NCBI GenBank assembly: GCA_030268105.1
Contig: BSDZ01000119.1
Coordinates: forward strand, 701,001 to 765,000
Direction: 5' to 3'
From: Volvox africanus
Lineage: Eukaryota; Chlorophyta; Chlorophyceae; Chlamydomonadales; Volvocaceae
Length of the DNA stretch: 64,000 bases
The first letter of the stretch is position 1, and the number at the start of each line of letters is the position of its first letter. Below the pieces are notes generated by a model. It ran no database searches, had not been told where the DNA came from, and saw nothing but the letters and a program-made list of their open reading frames with translations. Positions 22,635-35,812 of this stretch are shown one piece after another. Position numbers and translations under genes: made by a program.

Positions 22635-23870
22635 ATGTCCGCGGAACACGACGATACGCCGCACACTAGCTTAGCTAGCCAACCCGATTTTGTTGTGGCT
22701 GCTAGAGCACCGGATAGAGGCCTTGAGACTGTGGGCGTGCGAGCCACTCAAGAGCCCCTTTTCCTTCAGACCCCTGCTCACTTAATTGTGCCGCATTCAG
22801 CAGTGAACACGAATATGGACAACACTGCTGGACCAAGGGTTCTGCCATTACCTCAAGCTCGAGGGCATGATGACATCCCTGAGGTGATGAGATTGTCGAT
22901 TCCCGTTCCTAGGCTCAATATTTCGCTGACCGACAAGACACCAGGGCATAGCATAGCCGATGCAACTCGTGCGTACGTGCGTGACGCTAAAAAGTATCTC
23001 CAGGCTGTTCATGGTGGCGATAACGACGGTATCAGGTGTCTCTTCGTTGGTAACACCCTCGAGGGCTCAGCGAAGGACTGGTATCGCAATTGGACCAACG
23101 CCCGGGGCAACTATACTTTTGACGAGTTGGTCGCCGCTTTGCTCGCACGATTCGCTACTGAGGTTCAAGCACGCGATGTGGAAGCTCGTAAGGTTTTGGC
23201 AGCCGGTAGCTACCACATGCGTCGGGATGAAAATGTACCTGCGTACCAGTCACGCTTCGAAGCACTTGTGACTCCCATTGCTGACCTCACTGAATCCGAG
23301 CGTGTCTTTTGGTTTAGGCGAGGCCTGACGAAAATTTTGGCTAAATGGTGCGCTACTGACTTGGTTGGAGCGCAGATCAAGTCGTATGACGCGTTGGTCG
23401 CTTTTGCTAAGGGCGCGGAGATACGACTCCTTGCCGGCGAGGAAGAAGTCAAGTCTGCCCCTCGTGCAAATGCCGTGCAAGTGCAGGATCCGCTTGGGGA
23501 AGCTGTAGCTCTCGACCAGGACCTCGGCGCGACCCGCCCCACGCCTACTGCCGCGACGCGACGCAGCAACGGGCAACGCAAGGCGCGCGGGGGCGCTAGC
23601 TCGGGTGTCCGTGGCACAGGAGGAGCAGGTCCGAGCTCGGACCCAGCTAGGAACAGGAAGCGTGGTGGTGCGCCGTCGACGGCAGCCGCACAGCGTTCCG
23701 ACCCCAATGCGAAGCGGACTCGCACGGACGACACGTATATGCCAAAATGGAATTGCAATCGTTCCGAATTCGAGCGTCGGAAATTGGCCAATGTTTGTCT
23801 ACGGTGTGCGGAGAGTCATTCCACGAAGGATTGCCCTCTAATGCCGCCGTTTGTACCTCAGCCGAAATAG
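22635..23870 (+). CDS. gag: E1 Gag (411 aa)
   Basis: Retrotransposon capsid protein that would form cytoplasmic virus-like particles. The capsid region contains WYRNWTNARGNYTFDELV (about residues 150-170), then a basic Arg/Gly/Ala-rich stretch (about 310-350). One CCHC zinc knuckle (C-x2-C-x3-H-x4-C) lies at residues 388-400. It ends in UAG at 23868-23870; the frame continues straight into pol. An upstream spliced N-terminus is possible. Confidence 0.9.
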   Translation: MSAEHDDTPHTSLASQPDFVVAARAPDRGLETVGVRATQEPLFLQTPAHLIVPHSAVNTNMDNTAGPRVLPLPQARGHDDIPEVMRLSIPVPRLNISLTDKTPGHSIADATRAYVRDAKKYLQAVHGGDNDGIRCLFVGNTLEGSAKDWYRNWTNARGNYTFDELVAALLARFATEVQARDVEARKVLAAGSYHMRRDENVPAYQSRFEALVTPIADLTESERVFWFRRGLTKILAKWCATDLVGAQIKSYDALVAFAKGAEIRLLAGEEEVKSAPRANAVQVQDPLGEAVALDQDLGATRPTPTAATRRSNGQRKARGGASSGVRGTGGAGPSSDPARNRKRGGAPSTAAAQRSDPNAKRTRTDDTYMPKWNCNRSEFERRKLANVCLRCAESHSTKDCPLMPPFVPQPK

Positions 23871-26800
23871 GGGCTTGCCCGGGTTCCTGCGGAGGGGGCA
23901 CCACCTGGGATTTCTGAACTAACGCGTGGTCGGTGGTCATCCTTACGGCCAGCCGTTAAGGCATTGTTGCCTTGTGTACTTGGACACATCGAGCGAGTCA
24001 TTGCGCGACGCATCACGCTTGACGGACGCACGGGACTTCTCTGCTTCGACCCGTTGTGTAATTTGTTTACACCTCGCCGTCCCCTGTCGTCTATCGATCT
24101 GTCTAACCACGTGGTTTTGTTCATCCCCTCGTCTCTGCGTGAGATGTCGGAACAGTTGGCCATATACAGGAGATGTAGGCGTCAATATCCAGACACTGCC
24201 GCATGTGTATTACTCCCCGCTTTCTGTCGGCGCAAGGCAGAGGCATCGTTAAGGGGTATGCGGCATGTCCACCGGTTCGAGCCGGGCACCGTTTTGTTTA
24301 ATGGTGTGGATCGGGAGGGTACGCTGGCTCCGTGGCCACACCTATCCTACTCGGTTGACGTTTGGTACGAAGCTCCTGATGGGGGTGCCGTTGGTTACGG
24401 ACCCGCCTTAAGTGCACTGACGTTGTCTGCTGGGCAGTCGCTCGTAGATAACCGTGTCCCTGTGGTTCAGATCGGTTTGAATGGCCGTACTCTGAAGGCA
24501 CTTGTTGACACCGGTGCCAGCGACGACTTCATCTCTGTCGCAGAGGTGAATGCGCTGGGGTTGTCCCCAGAGTCGTCTGATTGTCCACAGGTTACCCTTG
24601 CTGACGGGGGTAAGCATCCCATCGTGGGCAGGATTACCCTTAGCCTATCGTTAGGCCCTTTGCGTGTTGTGACCCGGCCGTACGTGCTGCAGGGCTTAGC
24701 AGAGACTGCACCGTACATAATGGGGTCGTCGACATTACGACAGTACCGCGCGCGCATCGACATGGAGACCGCAACCCTGCATATGTGCAAGGGTACTCTG
24801 TCGATTAAGGTACCTTTCCTGTCGTTCGAACATGTCACACCAAAGGAGGGCGAAACTGAGGCGGTGCCTATGGTTAATTTCGCTGTGACCGCAATGGCCG
24901 CGTGAATCGAACCAGAGCTAGTCGGGCGTAAGGAGGCCGTCCGTTTGTTACGGAAGGGTGCCCACGGACTGCTTTTAAGGCCGCGGGTGAGCTGTTGTGT
25001 CACCACCGCGCAGATTTCTGCGGATCCTGAGGTTGAGGCCCTACTGTCGCAGTATGAGGACGTCTTTAAAGATATCCCTGGCCTACCACCTATGCGTCCT
25101 GTTGATCACACAATCCCTCTCATGCCTGGAGCGCAGCCTACGGCCCGGCCAATGTACAGGTTGAGTCCATTGGAACTGGACGAGGTGAAGCGCCAGGTGA
25201 CGGATTTGCTCGCGAAGGGTATGATACGCCCCAGCACATCCCCGTATTCTGCACCGATTTTGTTTGTCGGTAAGAAGGATGGGACCTTGCGCATGTGCAT
25301 TGATTACCGGGGGTTAAATGCAAATACGGTGAAAAATCGCTACCCTTTGCCACGCGTTGACGACCTGTTGGATAAGCTGAAGGGCTCGGCTTATTTTTCC
25401 TCAATTGACTTACAACAGGGCTACAATCAGATTCGCATCGCTGCCTCTGATATCCCGAAAACCGCTTTTCGGACGCCCTTCGGTCACTTTGAGTATACGG
25501 TCCTATCATTTGGTTTGACTAATGCCCCTGCGACGTTTCAGGCGGTTATGGACCGAATGTTTAGGCCGTTTATCGACAGGTTCGTTGTTTGCTACCTGGA
25601 TGACATCTTGGTATATTCTAAGACGCGCGAGGAGCACTTGGAGCATCTGCGGCTCGTGCTCGACGTTATGAGGCGGGAGCAATTGTTTGCTAAACGCGCC
25701 AAATGCTTTTGGGCGCAGCCTCAGGTGGAATATTTGGGCCACATTGTGTCGGCCACCGGTGTGAAGATGGACCCGCGGAAGGTCGCCGTGGTTCGCGATT
25801 GGCCCGCGCCTCAGAACCTCACGGAACTGCGTAAGTTCCTTGGCTTGACCAATTATTTCCGAAAGTTCATTGAAAAATATTCCATCATTGCGGCCCCGCT
25901 TACTAACTTAACTCGCAAAGGCGTTTTCGTTTCGCTCGAGTCGTGGACGTCGCAATGCCAGCGGGCATTCGAAGAGCTCAAACGAATCGTTGCCGAAGAT
26001 GTCACCCTTGCATTCCCTGATTACTCATTGCCATTTCGTGTTGAGGTAGTGTCTGATGCCTCAATATTTGGAAGCGGCGCTGTATTGTTACAGGAAGGGC
26101 GACCAATCGCCTTCACGAGTAAGAAATTTTCTGGTGCGGAGATTCGCTACACCACCGGGGAACAGGAGCTTCTGGCCGTGCTGCATGCTTTAAAGGAATG
26201 GCGCTGTTACCTCGAGGGACGCCCGTTTACTTTAAAGACTGACCACAAGCCCCTAACGTTTTTGCAAAGCGTTCCGACGTTGAACCGCCGTCAAGCTAGG
26301 TGGATGGAATATCTAGCTAGGTTCAACTGCACCTGGGAGTATATTTCTGGTAAATTGAATATTGCCGATGCTCTCAGTCGACATCCGTCGCTACACGCTG
26401 CAATTTTGGCAGCGCCCGTCGTGCGGCCGCGTAGCGAGGAGGTTCCGATCGCGACGGACCTCGCGGAGCGGTTGAAGGTTGCCTACAGCGCAGACGCCTG
26501 GTTCGCGGACCCGGCTAATGTAGAAAACCTTCGCAAGCAGAATGGCCTTTGGCTACGGACGGAGGGTGCAGCTACGCAAATCGTCGTTCCGAACGACGAC
26601 GCGCTACGCTACGACATCCTTGCGCGGTTCCACGAGGACCCGTTAGCAGGACACCCTGGTAGCAAGTGATTGATCGACTTGGTGCAACGTTCCTTTTGGT
26701 GGCCTCGTTTGGCTAAGGATGCGGCGAACTTCGTCCAGACATGCAGTCTGTGCCAGCGCAATAAGGCTTTGTCCGGTAAGGGCCATGGGTTGTTGCAACC

Positions 26801-27932
26801 GTTGCCTGTCCCGGATGCGCCTTGGGAAAGTGTTTCCATGGACTTCGTAGTCGCGCTGCCCAAAACTGAGGGGGGATACGATGCGGTGTTCGTAATGGTC
26901 GATCGTCTGACTAAGATGGTTCACCTAGCACCATGCACATCATCCTGCACGGCTGAGCAAACCGCACGTTTGTTTTTCGATAATGTGGTTCGGTTACACG
27001 GGATTCCCAAAAATGTGATCTCGGACCGCGGTGGACAGTTCACGTCTAAGTTTTGGGAAGCGCTCTGCAAACTAGTTGGCATGCGCGTCAACCTGAGCAC
27101 GGCGTATCACCCGCAGACTGATGGTCAAACCGAACGCACAAACCGCACGTTGGGTGATATGTTGCGCAATTATGCTGGTCGCACACCACTCGTCTGGGAT
27201 ACGTATTTGACTGCGGCAGAATTCGCGCTTAACAACGCTGTTAACCGCTCTACAGGCAAAAGTCCGTTCTTTCTTAACTACGGATTTCATCCCGCGCTAC
27301 CCGTGTGGCGTGAGTTGGAAGTGAACGTGCCTGCTGCTAAACTTTTTGCCAAGTCTTTTATGTCCCGAATCACAGACGCGAAGTCGTGTTTGGACACGGC
27401 GCAGCAACGAACGACGGAATACTATAACAAATCTAAGCAGGATGTGACGTTTTCGGAAGGGCAACTCGTGTTGCTAAGCACCAAGAACTTGCGTTCCTTG
27501 GCCGACGGATCCCGAAAACTCTTACCCCGCTGGATTGGTCCGTATCCTGTCGCGCGCATGGTTGGGAATGTGGCTGTGGAGCTTGCATTGCCCACTTATA
27601 TGACCATTCACCCCACGTTTCACGTATCGCTTGTTCGTCCGTATCGTAGTACGGAACCCGTCCCTGAGCCTGCTAACGCCCCCGCAGCGATCGAACCAGT
27701 TCCCAAGACCTGGATCGCTGGTAAACAGAAGTTTTACGATGTGGAGCGGGTGTTAGATTATCGCGCGCGTCGTGTGGGCCGACACCAACGTAAGCGAACA
27801 GTACACGAGTACTTGGTTAAGTGGACAGGGTATACCGACGAGCACAACTCATGGGAACCGGCACGTAACTTCTCACAGGACATGAAACCCCTGCTCGAAG
27901 AAGCCCGCAAACGTGCCACACAAGCCCAATGA
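23871..27932 (+). pseudogene. pol: E1 pol, interrupted by two TGA codons
   Basis: The frame is continuous with gag. Protease (DTGAS near 24510), RT with YLDD near 25595, RNase H, integrase zinc finger and DDE catalytic core, and a C-terminal chromodomain (near 27800-27870) are all present. TGA at 24903-24905 (after protease) and 26667-26669 (inside the integrase zinc finger) replace CGA found in the intact copy at 56655-60716. Both are C-to-T at CpG, consistent with methylcytosine deamination. Both stops are shared with E2. Confidence 0.92.
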
Positions 27933-27976
27933 CCCCTGCAGTCGATGCTGTATGATGCAGCGAGGACGCTGCATAC

Positions 27977-27991
27977 GGGAGGGGGGATAAT
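27977..27991 (+). other. Polypurine tract of E1
   Basis: GGGAGGGGGGATAAT lies immediately upstream of the 3' LTR and would be the plus-strand primer in reverse transcription. The same tract precedes the 3' LTRs at 41636, 54129 and 60776. Confidence 0.85.
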
Positions 27992-28806
27992 TGTTGTGCT
28001 ACGGTTAGTTTCCCGCCGATGCGTAGGTCGATGTGATCCTACAAGGCGAAGTGCTATTGTGATGAACACATTGCATATGAATGAATCTGCATGATATAAA
28101 TGTATTCGTGTACATTTATATATGCATCTGGCATGTTGTCATTACCTATCGCGACATTGCACCATGGCAAATCTGCCTAGCATGCATGAAAACTCGAATC
28201 ATTGAAGTGCGCATTATGCTCGTGCTAGGAAACTATAAGTAATATTATCTGATATAATATTACTTCATTACAGCACACGTTGAGAGCGCCGCACTCGTCG
28301 CGATACATGCCCTGCAACCGGATATCGTTATCCGGACCCTTGCATCATGCGAATGCCGGAAAGGCTTATACGTTGTTATGCGTAGACATCGCCTAGACGC
28401 AGTAGGGTTGTCACATCTAGGATCGGCTTCCTGATGTGAATCGTACGGCATTGCGATGCTGCGAGTATAACAGATGCGAGGACGGCTAAGCTAGACAAGA
28501 CATTTGATACCGGAGAACACTCGTGTGTTCTATATTACTATTTCTATACACTATTCTACTTAGCCCGAGCTAAGCCTGAACTTCGCTAATCACCGCCGCA
28601 TGATGATTGCTTGCTTCCAGCGCTGACGGCGATTTCGTCCATTGCATCGTTCTGATCCGTAAGACTGTAAGTTATATCTCTCTTCGTCTTGAAGTCTTCC
28701 GCTGTCTCTGTTTGCTCTTGCTGTACTTGCAAGTGCTCGCGCATCGGTGTCGAAAGTCTCCAGACGTGCAGATACTTATGAGCAAACGCGAACGAGAGGT
28801 ACAACA
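27992..28806 (+). repeat. 3' LTR of E1
   Basis: 815 bp, about 99% identical to the 5' LTR by eye. Differences include TGACAACTC/TGAAAACTC, GGCCTCC/GGCTTCC, ATTCGAT/ATTTGAT and GCCGCGTG/GCCGCATG. Followed directly by the second TSD copy CTGGT. Confidence 0.93.
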
Positions 28807-29643
28807 CTGGTCCCCCACACATATTCTAGTGGGAGAACCCGCTCGGTGGAAGACACCTGCCTCCAGCCGCGCAGGCAGATGCAGAACCCGTCTGCCAAGG
28901 ACACGCACCTTTCAAGGAGACTCTATTAGATTGGAAGCTCTGAACTGCGACGATCGGTCCTCCAGCCACTCTATGTACCAGGCAACGGGAGGTCGTGTGT
29001 TTTACAGGTTGGTATTTTCCATCAATCGGGCCAGTTTCCCAAGATCAATTTCCAAAACATCTATAATAATATAACAGGTAGTGTGTGAGCATTTATGCAA
29101 ATGAATGCGCACTTTTTACACGTACGGAAGGACATGCATCTATGTGTTGTTTGTTAATAGCAAGATGCAAAAATCATATTATCATTAGGAAGGATTTTGA
29201 GCGGAGACGTTTTGGGGAGCGCAGTTATGCGGAGCCTGTTGCGGTTCCTTGGTGCCCGTCATGGGAGCCCGTTGCGATGCAACATCCAAGCACGGCAATG
29301 CACGACACTGACACCGACTGTATGCGCGAACACTTATAAACGTATCCAGAATACAGATATCATAAGCAATTTAACTCGCAAAGACAGATCACAGTAAAGT
29401 AATTGTGATTTTGTCGCAGGCGGCTGCTATTGATTGATAGTGAGGAAGCCACGTACCTAGGGCAGAGTAGTTTGCCTCATTTTCGTTGAAGAAACATAAC
29501 TTGTGTAAGCGACCTATTATCACGTGGTCCTTAATTGACAAAAACCTTTCTTAATTGCCCGTGACTTTAACGGCGACTAGAGCTTATCCGCGAATTCTTA
29601 AGAACTAGTTTGGCTGTAGTATATCAACAAATATATATTTTGA

Positions 29644-30686
29644 ATGAACAAGAATATCATGAAGTTGGCTTCTTTGCTGGCGCTGATCTTGGTTCACACT
29701 GGAGGTAAGGTGGCACGTACGCAGCTACGGGAAGATAAGAGCGAGCGATGTCATGCGCGTTGGTACGTGCTTCTAATGTCGTCATTGCTATTGCTTGCCA
29801 GTTGAGTTCTCGATGCATTCCCAATTATCCACAAGCCGTCGTTTCCCTTAATGTCCTTATGTATCCCGCCGTATGCTCATTAAAATTTTACTGATTCTGG
29901 TAGGTCTCCCCGCCCATCGCTTCTGCCCTTCCCATTATTCCCTCGACAGTAGGACTCGCCACTGCTGGCAGTACCAATATTGGAGATGGTAGCAACCCCA
30001 TGGCTGCTGTTGACGACACGGTGAATAATCGTCTGAGCCAGTCGTCACCGAGCCCGCCATCGTCCTTGCCATCAGCCGCTTCGCCTACTCCTCCATCCCC
30101 ATCCCCTCGTTCCCCTCCCCCGCCCCCACCCCCGCCTCCGCCCCCACCCCCTGCTGCTTCTAGCTCATGGTGGCGGTATCCATTCGCCCCAATCGTCATT
30201 TGCTTCTCGAACCGACCAAATATGCCTTTGTGGCCACCTGCGCCAGCTCCGCCGTCGGGGGACCCATTCGTGGCTACCGGTGACGAAGATGCCGCTGATG
30301 ATGGTATCTTGGCAAGGGATGCCATCGCCGTCCAGCCTGCTACTGCCCAGCAGAGCCCTCCAACGCCGCCACCACCTCGCATGCCCTCCGTCCCGCTAAG
30401 GTCGCCTCCCAGCCCAGCTCCATTAAAGTCTGCACGCAAGCCTCCGTCTCAAAGCCAGACTGTAAGGCCGTCGCCCCCACTGCCTTCCCCGTCTCGGCCT
30501 CCCAAGCCCCTTCCTCCCAGCCCCCGACCTCCCAAGCCCCTTCCTCCCAGCCCCCGACCTCCCAGCCCCAGCCCCAGCCCCAGTCCAGCACACTTCCCCC
30601 GCCAAAGCCGCCCTCCGTCACCCCGGCGGCTCCTATCCACATCACCACAACCGACGTCTGGCGCACCATCACCATCATTATTATAA
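29644..30686 (+). CDS. Secreted proline-rich (HRGP-like) protein, copy 2
   Basis: Exons 29644-29709 and 29904-30686, identical by eye to the copy at 16850-17892 in signal peptide, poly-Pro run and SPRPPKPLPP repeats. The frame is still open after duplication. The third unit is cut at 43250, about 38 bp before the equivalent start codon, so no third copy exists here. Function as for copy 1; no further domain is visible. Confidence 0.55.
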
Positions 30687-31853
30687 TCAGCAGCAGCAAG
30701 AGAATCGCCGCCAAATATCGCTCGATGAACGAATGCCCCAGCTGCTAACGACAAGGGCACACAAGCAGCTGTATATCTACGCCAGCTTCGCTCGTTCGGT
30801 TGTCCCCCTGGAATGAGTGGATGAGCTTGGTTGTTGCTTTTGGCATATATCAATGATCTACCCACTACTAAGTAATACGCGCCGCCTGTCGGTGATGAGA
30901 AAGGAGTGCTGTGGATGAGCACCCGCATCATGATGCCGTACGTAGGTCGTTATCACATACGTGAGTCGGCTTCAATATATGCGTCAGCATACATGGCAGT
31001 CCATCAACCCTCAGTCCATCTGTACATGACTGACGCCGTACAGGACTGCGTGGATGATGCTGCGAGCTGCTGATTACATGTGAGAACTAGCTAGCTGCCG
31101 ACGACAGGATGCCCAAAAGGCAAAGCATACACGCACACACTTAGATAAATGCTACCTGTCTATTGGATGAAGTAGCTAGATACATAGCGTTGCTTCAGAA
31201 AGGTGTGTGCGCTATCTATGATTCATCCATTTGCATAAACTAGTGATTGTTGGCGTAGATGTATATCGATGAAGGTGGTAATGGGGACTTCAGCAGGATG
31301 GAACGATGTGAGTGAACCAACCCCTCAAGTTTATGGTTAACCTAGATATCAATCATTAATCCAGACACACTATCTTTATTTATTTTTATCTTTTTCGAAC
31401 ATTCGTACAAAGCATCCATCCCGATTTCTATGGCTTATTCTTAGATTAGAATTTAATTAGGATTATAACGAGTGCATACATGTATTTGTATGTCTAGAGT
31501 TTGTGTAGGGTGTATGCATGAAGGCTGATGGATTAGGAGGGCTCACTGGAATCGAATTATGTGGATAGGCATACACGTGGAGTAGTAGAGACGTGCTTCA
31601 GGTAGTTTGACCAGCAGCCAGAGCATATATGCGCAGACCAGCGAGCGTAGGCTTACATACCTCGTTGTCTATCTATGTAAACAAACGATGATGTCCACTT
31701 CCTTAAAGCCGGAGAAAGGGCGGTGCTTCCAGTATCTGTACCCTGTGATAGCTTATAAAGTAGCAGCAGGTTAGAGGTTTACAGACGTGCGCACATGTGC
31801 GGGCGCCCCTCCCCCACACAAAAAAACAAGACCAAGCTCCTCCTTTTCCCGTA
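30687..31853. other. Non-coding part of unit 2
   Basis: Duplicate of 17893-19059; no gene recognised. Confidence 0.5.
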
Positions 31854-32589
31854 CAAAATGATGCATGACATCTATGTGCTTGCTTTGGTCCGACGTAATG
31901 GGGTTCTGAATTTCAGCTGATCGGATCCTGCTGCTGGTTGTCATCCCAGATGCGCACTGCCTTGACGGGGTAACCTATATCTGCCATAAGCTGGCGTAAC
32001 CACATAGCTTCACGCTATGAAAATGACACCGACATGTACTACGCCTCAACTGACGATGCAGGCACGGTTGGCTGCAATCGATTCTTCCAGATCACAGCCC
32101 CGCCATTCATCATGAGCATATAAACAGTGATTGAATGATGATTATCCTTGTCACTTGCCCAGCTGACTGCCGTCTGCACCAGTGTAGCCATGTAGCTGTT
32201 CACTGCGACAGTACACAAAATCGTACGCCACTTTACTCTTCACGTAGCGTAAAACAGTCTTAGCGGCCTCTCCGTGTGCCGAAACTGGCTTCGACATGTA
32301 CCGTGCAAGCCTTTAGACAGCGCCTTGTGAAATGTTGGGCCTGCTGGTAATACCCGCAAAATACATCAAGCCTCTGAATTAATCACGGTACTTTGTGGAA
32401 TCCTCAAATGGCTCCTGCTACGTTGTGCCAATCCCTTTTGCCGTTGACTAACTAACAATCCCTTTAGCCACATTTGGCTTCATTGGGATTTGTTCTGGTT
32501 GGGCATCCGTTAGCTCAAACCACTCCACAAGATCGAGTGAATACCGCTGGAAAATGTTTGGGCGTGGCCCCTGCGTGAAGCGCCTATAG
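31854..32589 (-). pseudogene. Ty1/copia RNase H relic, copy 2
   Basis: Duplicate of 19060-19795, with the same frameshifts and stops and the same EAMWLRQLM block. It therefore decayed before the segmental duplication. Confidence 0.78.
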
Positions 32590-34997
32590 GAGCCCTGCCC
32601 TGTAGGATTACCCATGTCCATGTGTGTGTACGTGGTATGTGTGTGTTTTTCCGGAGCAATCTTCAATTTCACCGCAAGACTTCGCATGTGCACACATGAA
32701 CCACACCTGTATTTAAATGGCTCGTGAAAGGCAGGAAACAAGCATGCAAAAGTGAAAAGTTCATCCTGACAGTTGCCTAGTTTGTAAAATTGACGCTCTT
32801 GACTGCGCACCTGATGGTTATCCTAGTACAACACCCATGACCCGTTTCTGAATGGTTATATCTCTCTCTCTCTCTCTACCTCTAAGCTGGACATCATGGT
32901 ACATAGCTGGGTAGGGCGGGGGCAGACCCATATTCCTATGCCGTTAGGGGCCCTTCGGCTGCACGGGCTTGCTTGAGGCAACTGAGAGTCTCGCCCTGGC
33001 TTACCAGTGCTGTGCATGCATGTTTCCTTTGCTCCCCGTCATACGGGCGGGATTGTAAATCGGCAAAGGAGATGGCGAAGGTCGTGTGCCAGCGCGATGA
33101 CAAATGCCTGATATCCACATACCGTGCCTGCCCTCGCATACATACTAGATACTGGCTTCTGTGGTGGGCCTTGAAATCGGAAATATCTTTAGGTATGGAA
33201 TAGAAGTTGAATATGGGTGAGCGGTTGAGGGTGCTCTGAAACACACGGGAACGAAGGACTGCCAGGTAGTGGTCACGCGCGAAGCCAACCCCCTGGTCCC
33301 CCACACATATTCTAGTGGGAGAACCCGCTCGGTGGAAGACACCTGCCTCCAGCCGCGCAGGCAGATGCAGAACCCGTCTGCCAAGGACACGCACCTTTCA
33401 AGGAGACTCTGCCCTGTAGACCCTGGAGACTCTTTCAAGGAGCCCTGCCCTGTAGGATTACCCATGTCCATGTGTGTGTACGTGGTATGTGTGTGTTTTT
33501 CCGGAGCAATCTTCAATTTCACCGCAAGACTTCGCATGTGCACACATGAACCACACCTGTATTTAAATGGCTCGTGAAAGGCAGGAAACAAGCATGCAAA
33601 AGTGAAAAGTTCATCCTGACAGTTGCCTAGTTTGTAAAATTGACGCTCTTGACTGCGCACCTGATGGTTATCCTAGTACAACACCCATGACCCGTTTCTG
33701 AATGGTTATATCTCTCTCTCTCTCTCTACCTCTAAGCTGGACATCATGGTACATAGCTGGGTAGGGCGGGGGCAGACCCATATTCCTATGCCGTTAGGGG
33801 CCCTTCGGCTGCACGGGCTTGCTTGAGGCAACTGAGAGTCTCGCCCTGGCTTACCAGTGCTGTGCATGCATGTTTCCTTTGCTCCCCGTCATACGGGCGG
33901 GATTGTAAATCGGCAAAGGAGATGGCGAAGGTCGTGTGCCAGCGCGATGACAAATGCCTGATATCCACATACCGTGCCTGCCCTCGCATACATACTAGAT
34001 ACTGGCTTCTGTGGTGGGCCTTGAAATCGGAAATATCTTTAGGTATGGAATAGAAGTTGAATATGGGTGAGCGGTTGAGGGTGCTCTGAAACACACGGGA
34101 ACGAAGGACTGCCAGGTAGTGGTCACGCGCGAAGCCAACCCCCTGGTCCCCCACACATATTCTAGTGGGAGAACCCGCTCGGTGGAAGACACCTGCCTCC
34201 AGCCGCGCAGGCAGATGCAGAACCCGTCTGCCAAGGACACGCACCTTTCAAGGAGACTCTGCCCTGTAGACCCTGGAGACTCTTTCAAGGAGCCCTGCCC
34301 TGTAGGATTACCCATGTCCATGTGTGTGTACGTGGTATGTGTGTGTTTTTCCGGAGCAATCTTCAATTTCACCGCAAGACTTCGCATGTGCACACATGAA
34401 CCACACCTGTATTTAAATGGCTCGTGAAAGGCAGGAAACAAGCATGCAAAAGTGAAAAGTTCATCCTGACAGTTGCCTAGTTTGTAAAATTGACGCTCTT
34501 GACTGCGCACCTGATGGTTATCCTAGTACAACACCCATGACCCGTTTCTGAATGGTTATATCTCTCTCTCTCTCTCTACCTCTAAGCTGGACATCATGGT
34601 ACATAGCTGGGTAGGGCGGGGGCAGACCCATATTCCTATGCCGTTAGGGGCCCTTCGGCTGCACGGGCTTGCTTGAGGCAACTGAGAGTCTCGCCCTGGC
34701 TTACCAGTGCTGTGCATGCATGTTTCCTTTGCTCCCCGTCATACGGGCGGGATTGTAAATCGGCAAAGGAGATGGCGAAGGTCGTGTGCCAGCGCGATGA
34801 CAAATGCCTGATATCCACATACCGTGCCTGCCCTCGCATACATACTAGATACTGGCTTCTGTGGTGGGCCTTGAAATCGGAAATATCTTTAGGTATGGAA
34901 TAGAAGTTGAATATGGGTGAGCGGTTGAGGGTGCTCTGAAACACACGGGAACGAAGGACTGCCAGGTAGTGGTCACGCGCGAAGCCAACCCCCTGGT
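32590..34997 (+). repeat. 850-bp monomer array, unit 2 (about 2.8 copies)
   Basis: A tail at 32590-32834, full monomers at 32835-33684 and 33685-34534, and a partial one at 34535-34997 ending at the gypsy insertion. It has one monomer more than unit 1, as expected from unequal exchange within an array. Confidence 0.93.
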
Positions 34998-35812
34998 TGT
35001 TGTGCTACGGTTAGTTTCCCGCCGATGCGTAGGTCGATGTGATCCTACAAGGCGAAGTGCTATTGTGATGAACACATTGCATATGAATGAATCTGCATGA
35101 TATAAATGTATTCGTGTACATTTATATATGCATCTGGCATGTTGTCATTACCTATCGCGACATTGCACCATGGCAAATCTGCCTAGCATGCATGACAACT
35201 CGAATCATTGAAGTGCGCATTATGCTCGTGCTAGGAAACTATAAGTAATATTATCTGATATAATATTACTTCATTACAGCACACGTTGAGAGCGCCGCAC
35301 TCGTCGCGATACATGCCCTGCAACCGGATATCGTTATCCGGACCCTTGCATCATGTGAATGCCGGAAAGGCTTATACGTTGTTATGCGTAGACATCGCCT
35401 AGACGCAGTAGGGTTGTCACATCTAGGATCGGCCTCCTGATGTGAATCGTACGGCATTGCGATGCTGCGAGTATAACAGATGCGAGGACGGCTAAGCTAG
35501 ACAAGACATTCGATACCGGAGAACACTCGTGTGTTCTATATTACTATTTCTATACACTATTCTACTTAGCCCGAGCTATGCCTGAACTTCGCTAATCACC
35601 GCCGCGTGATGATTGCTTGCTTCCGGCGCTGACGGCGATTTCGTCCATTGCATCGTTCTGATCCGTAAGACTGTAAGTTATATCTCTCTTCGTCTTGAAG
35701 TCTTCCGCTGTCTCTGTTTGCTCTTGCTGTACTTGCAAGTGCTCGCGCATCGGTGTCGAAAGTCTCCAGACGTGCAGATACTTATGAGCAAACGCGAACG
35801 AGAGGTACAACA
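34998..35812 (+). repeat. 5' LTR of E2
   Basis: 815 bp, same ends and hairpins as E1. The leader with PBS-like TGGTATCGAGAC follows at 35816. Confidence 0.92.

Larger units (their letters stand above)
16013..28806. repeat. Segmental duplication unit 1 (12,794 bp)
   Basis: Runs from CTGGTCCCCC to the last base of the gypsy 3' LTR. It is repeated nearly base for base from 28807 at an offset of 12,794, rising to 13,644 after an extra 850-bp monomer. It contains a secreted proline-rich gene, a copia relic, a monomer array and a gypsy element. Only scattered single-base differences separate it from unit 2 (for example GATCGATAG against GATTGATAG at 16635/29429). Confidence 0.95.
21354..28806 (+). 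mobile_element. Ty3/gypsy chromovirus E1, full length but inactive (7,453 bp)
   Basis: LTRs of 815 bp at 21354-22168 and 27992-28806, beginning TGTTGT and ending ACAACA. TSD CTGGT at 21349-21353 and 28807-28811. A PBS-like TGGTATCGAGAC starts 3 nt after the 5' LTR, and a polypurine tract precedes the 3' LTR. Order is gag, protease, RT, RNase H, integrase, chromodomain, all in one frame. The frame is broken by UAG after gag (23868, also present in apparently intact copies) and by TGA at 24903 and 26667. The two LTRs differ at about five sites, several of them C-to-T or G-to-A at CpG. The insertion target is the 850-bp monomer. Confidence 0.96.

Noticed and set aside
22641..23791. Long minus-strand open frame (193 aa) opposite gag, repeated in all gypsy copies
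   Set aside because: It is a shadow of the GC-rich gag frame on the other strand; it has no start context or family similarity and is conserved only because gag is.
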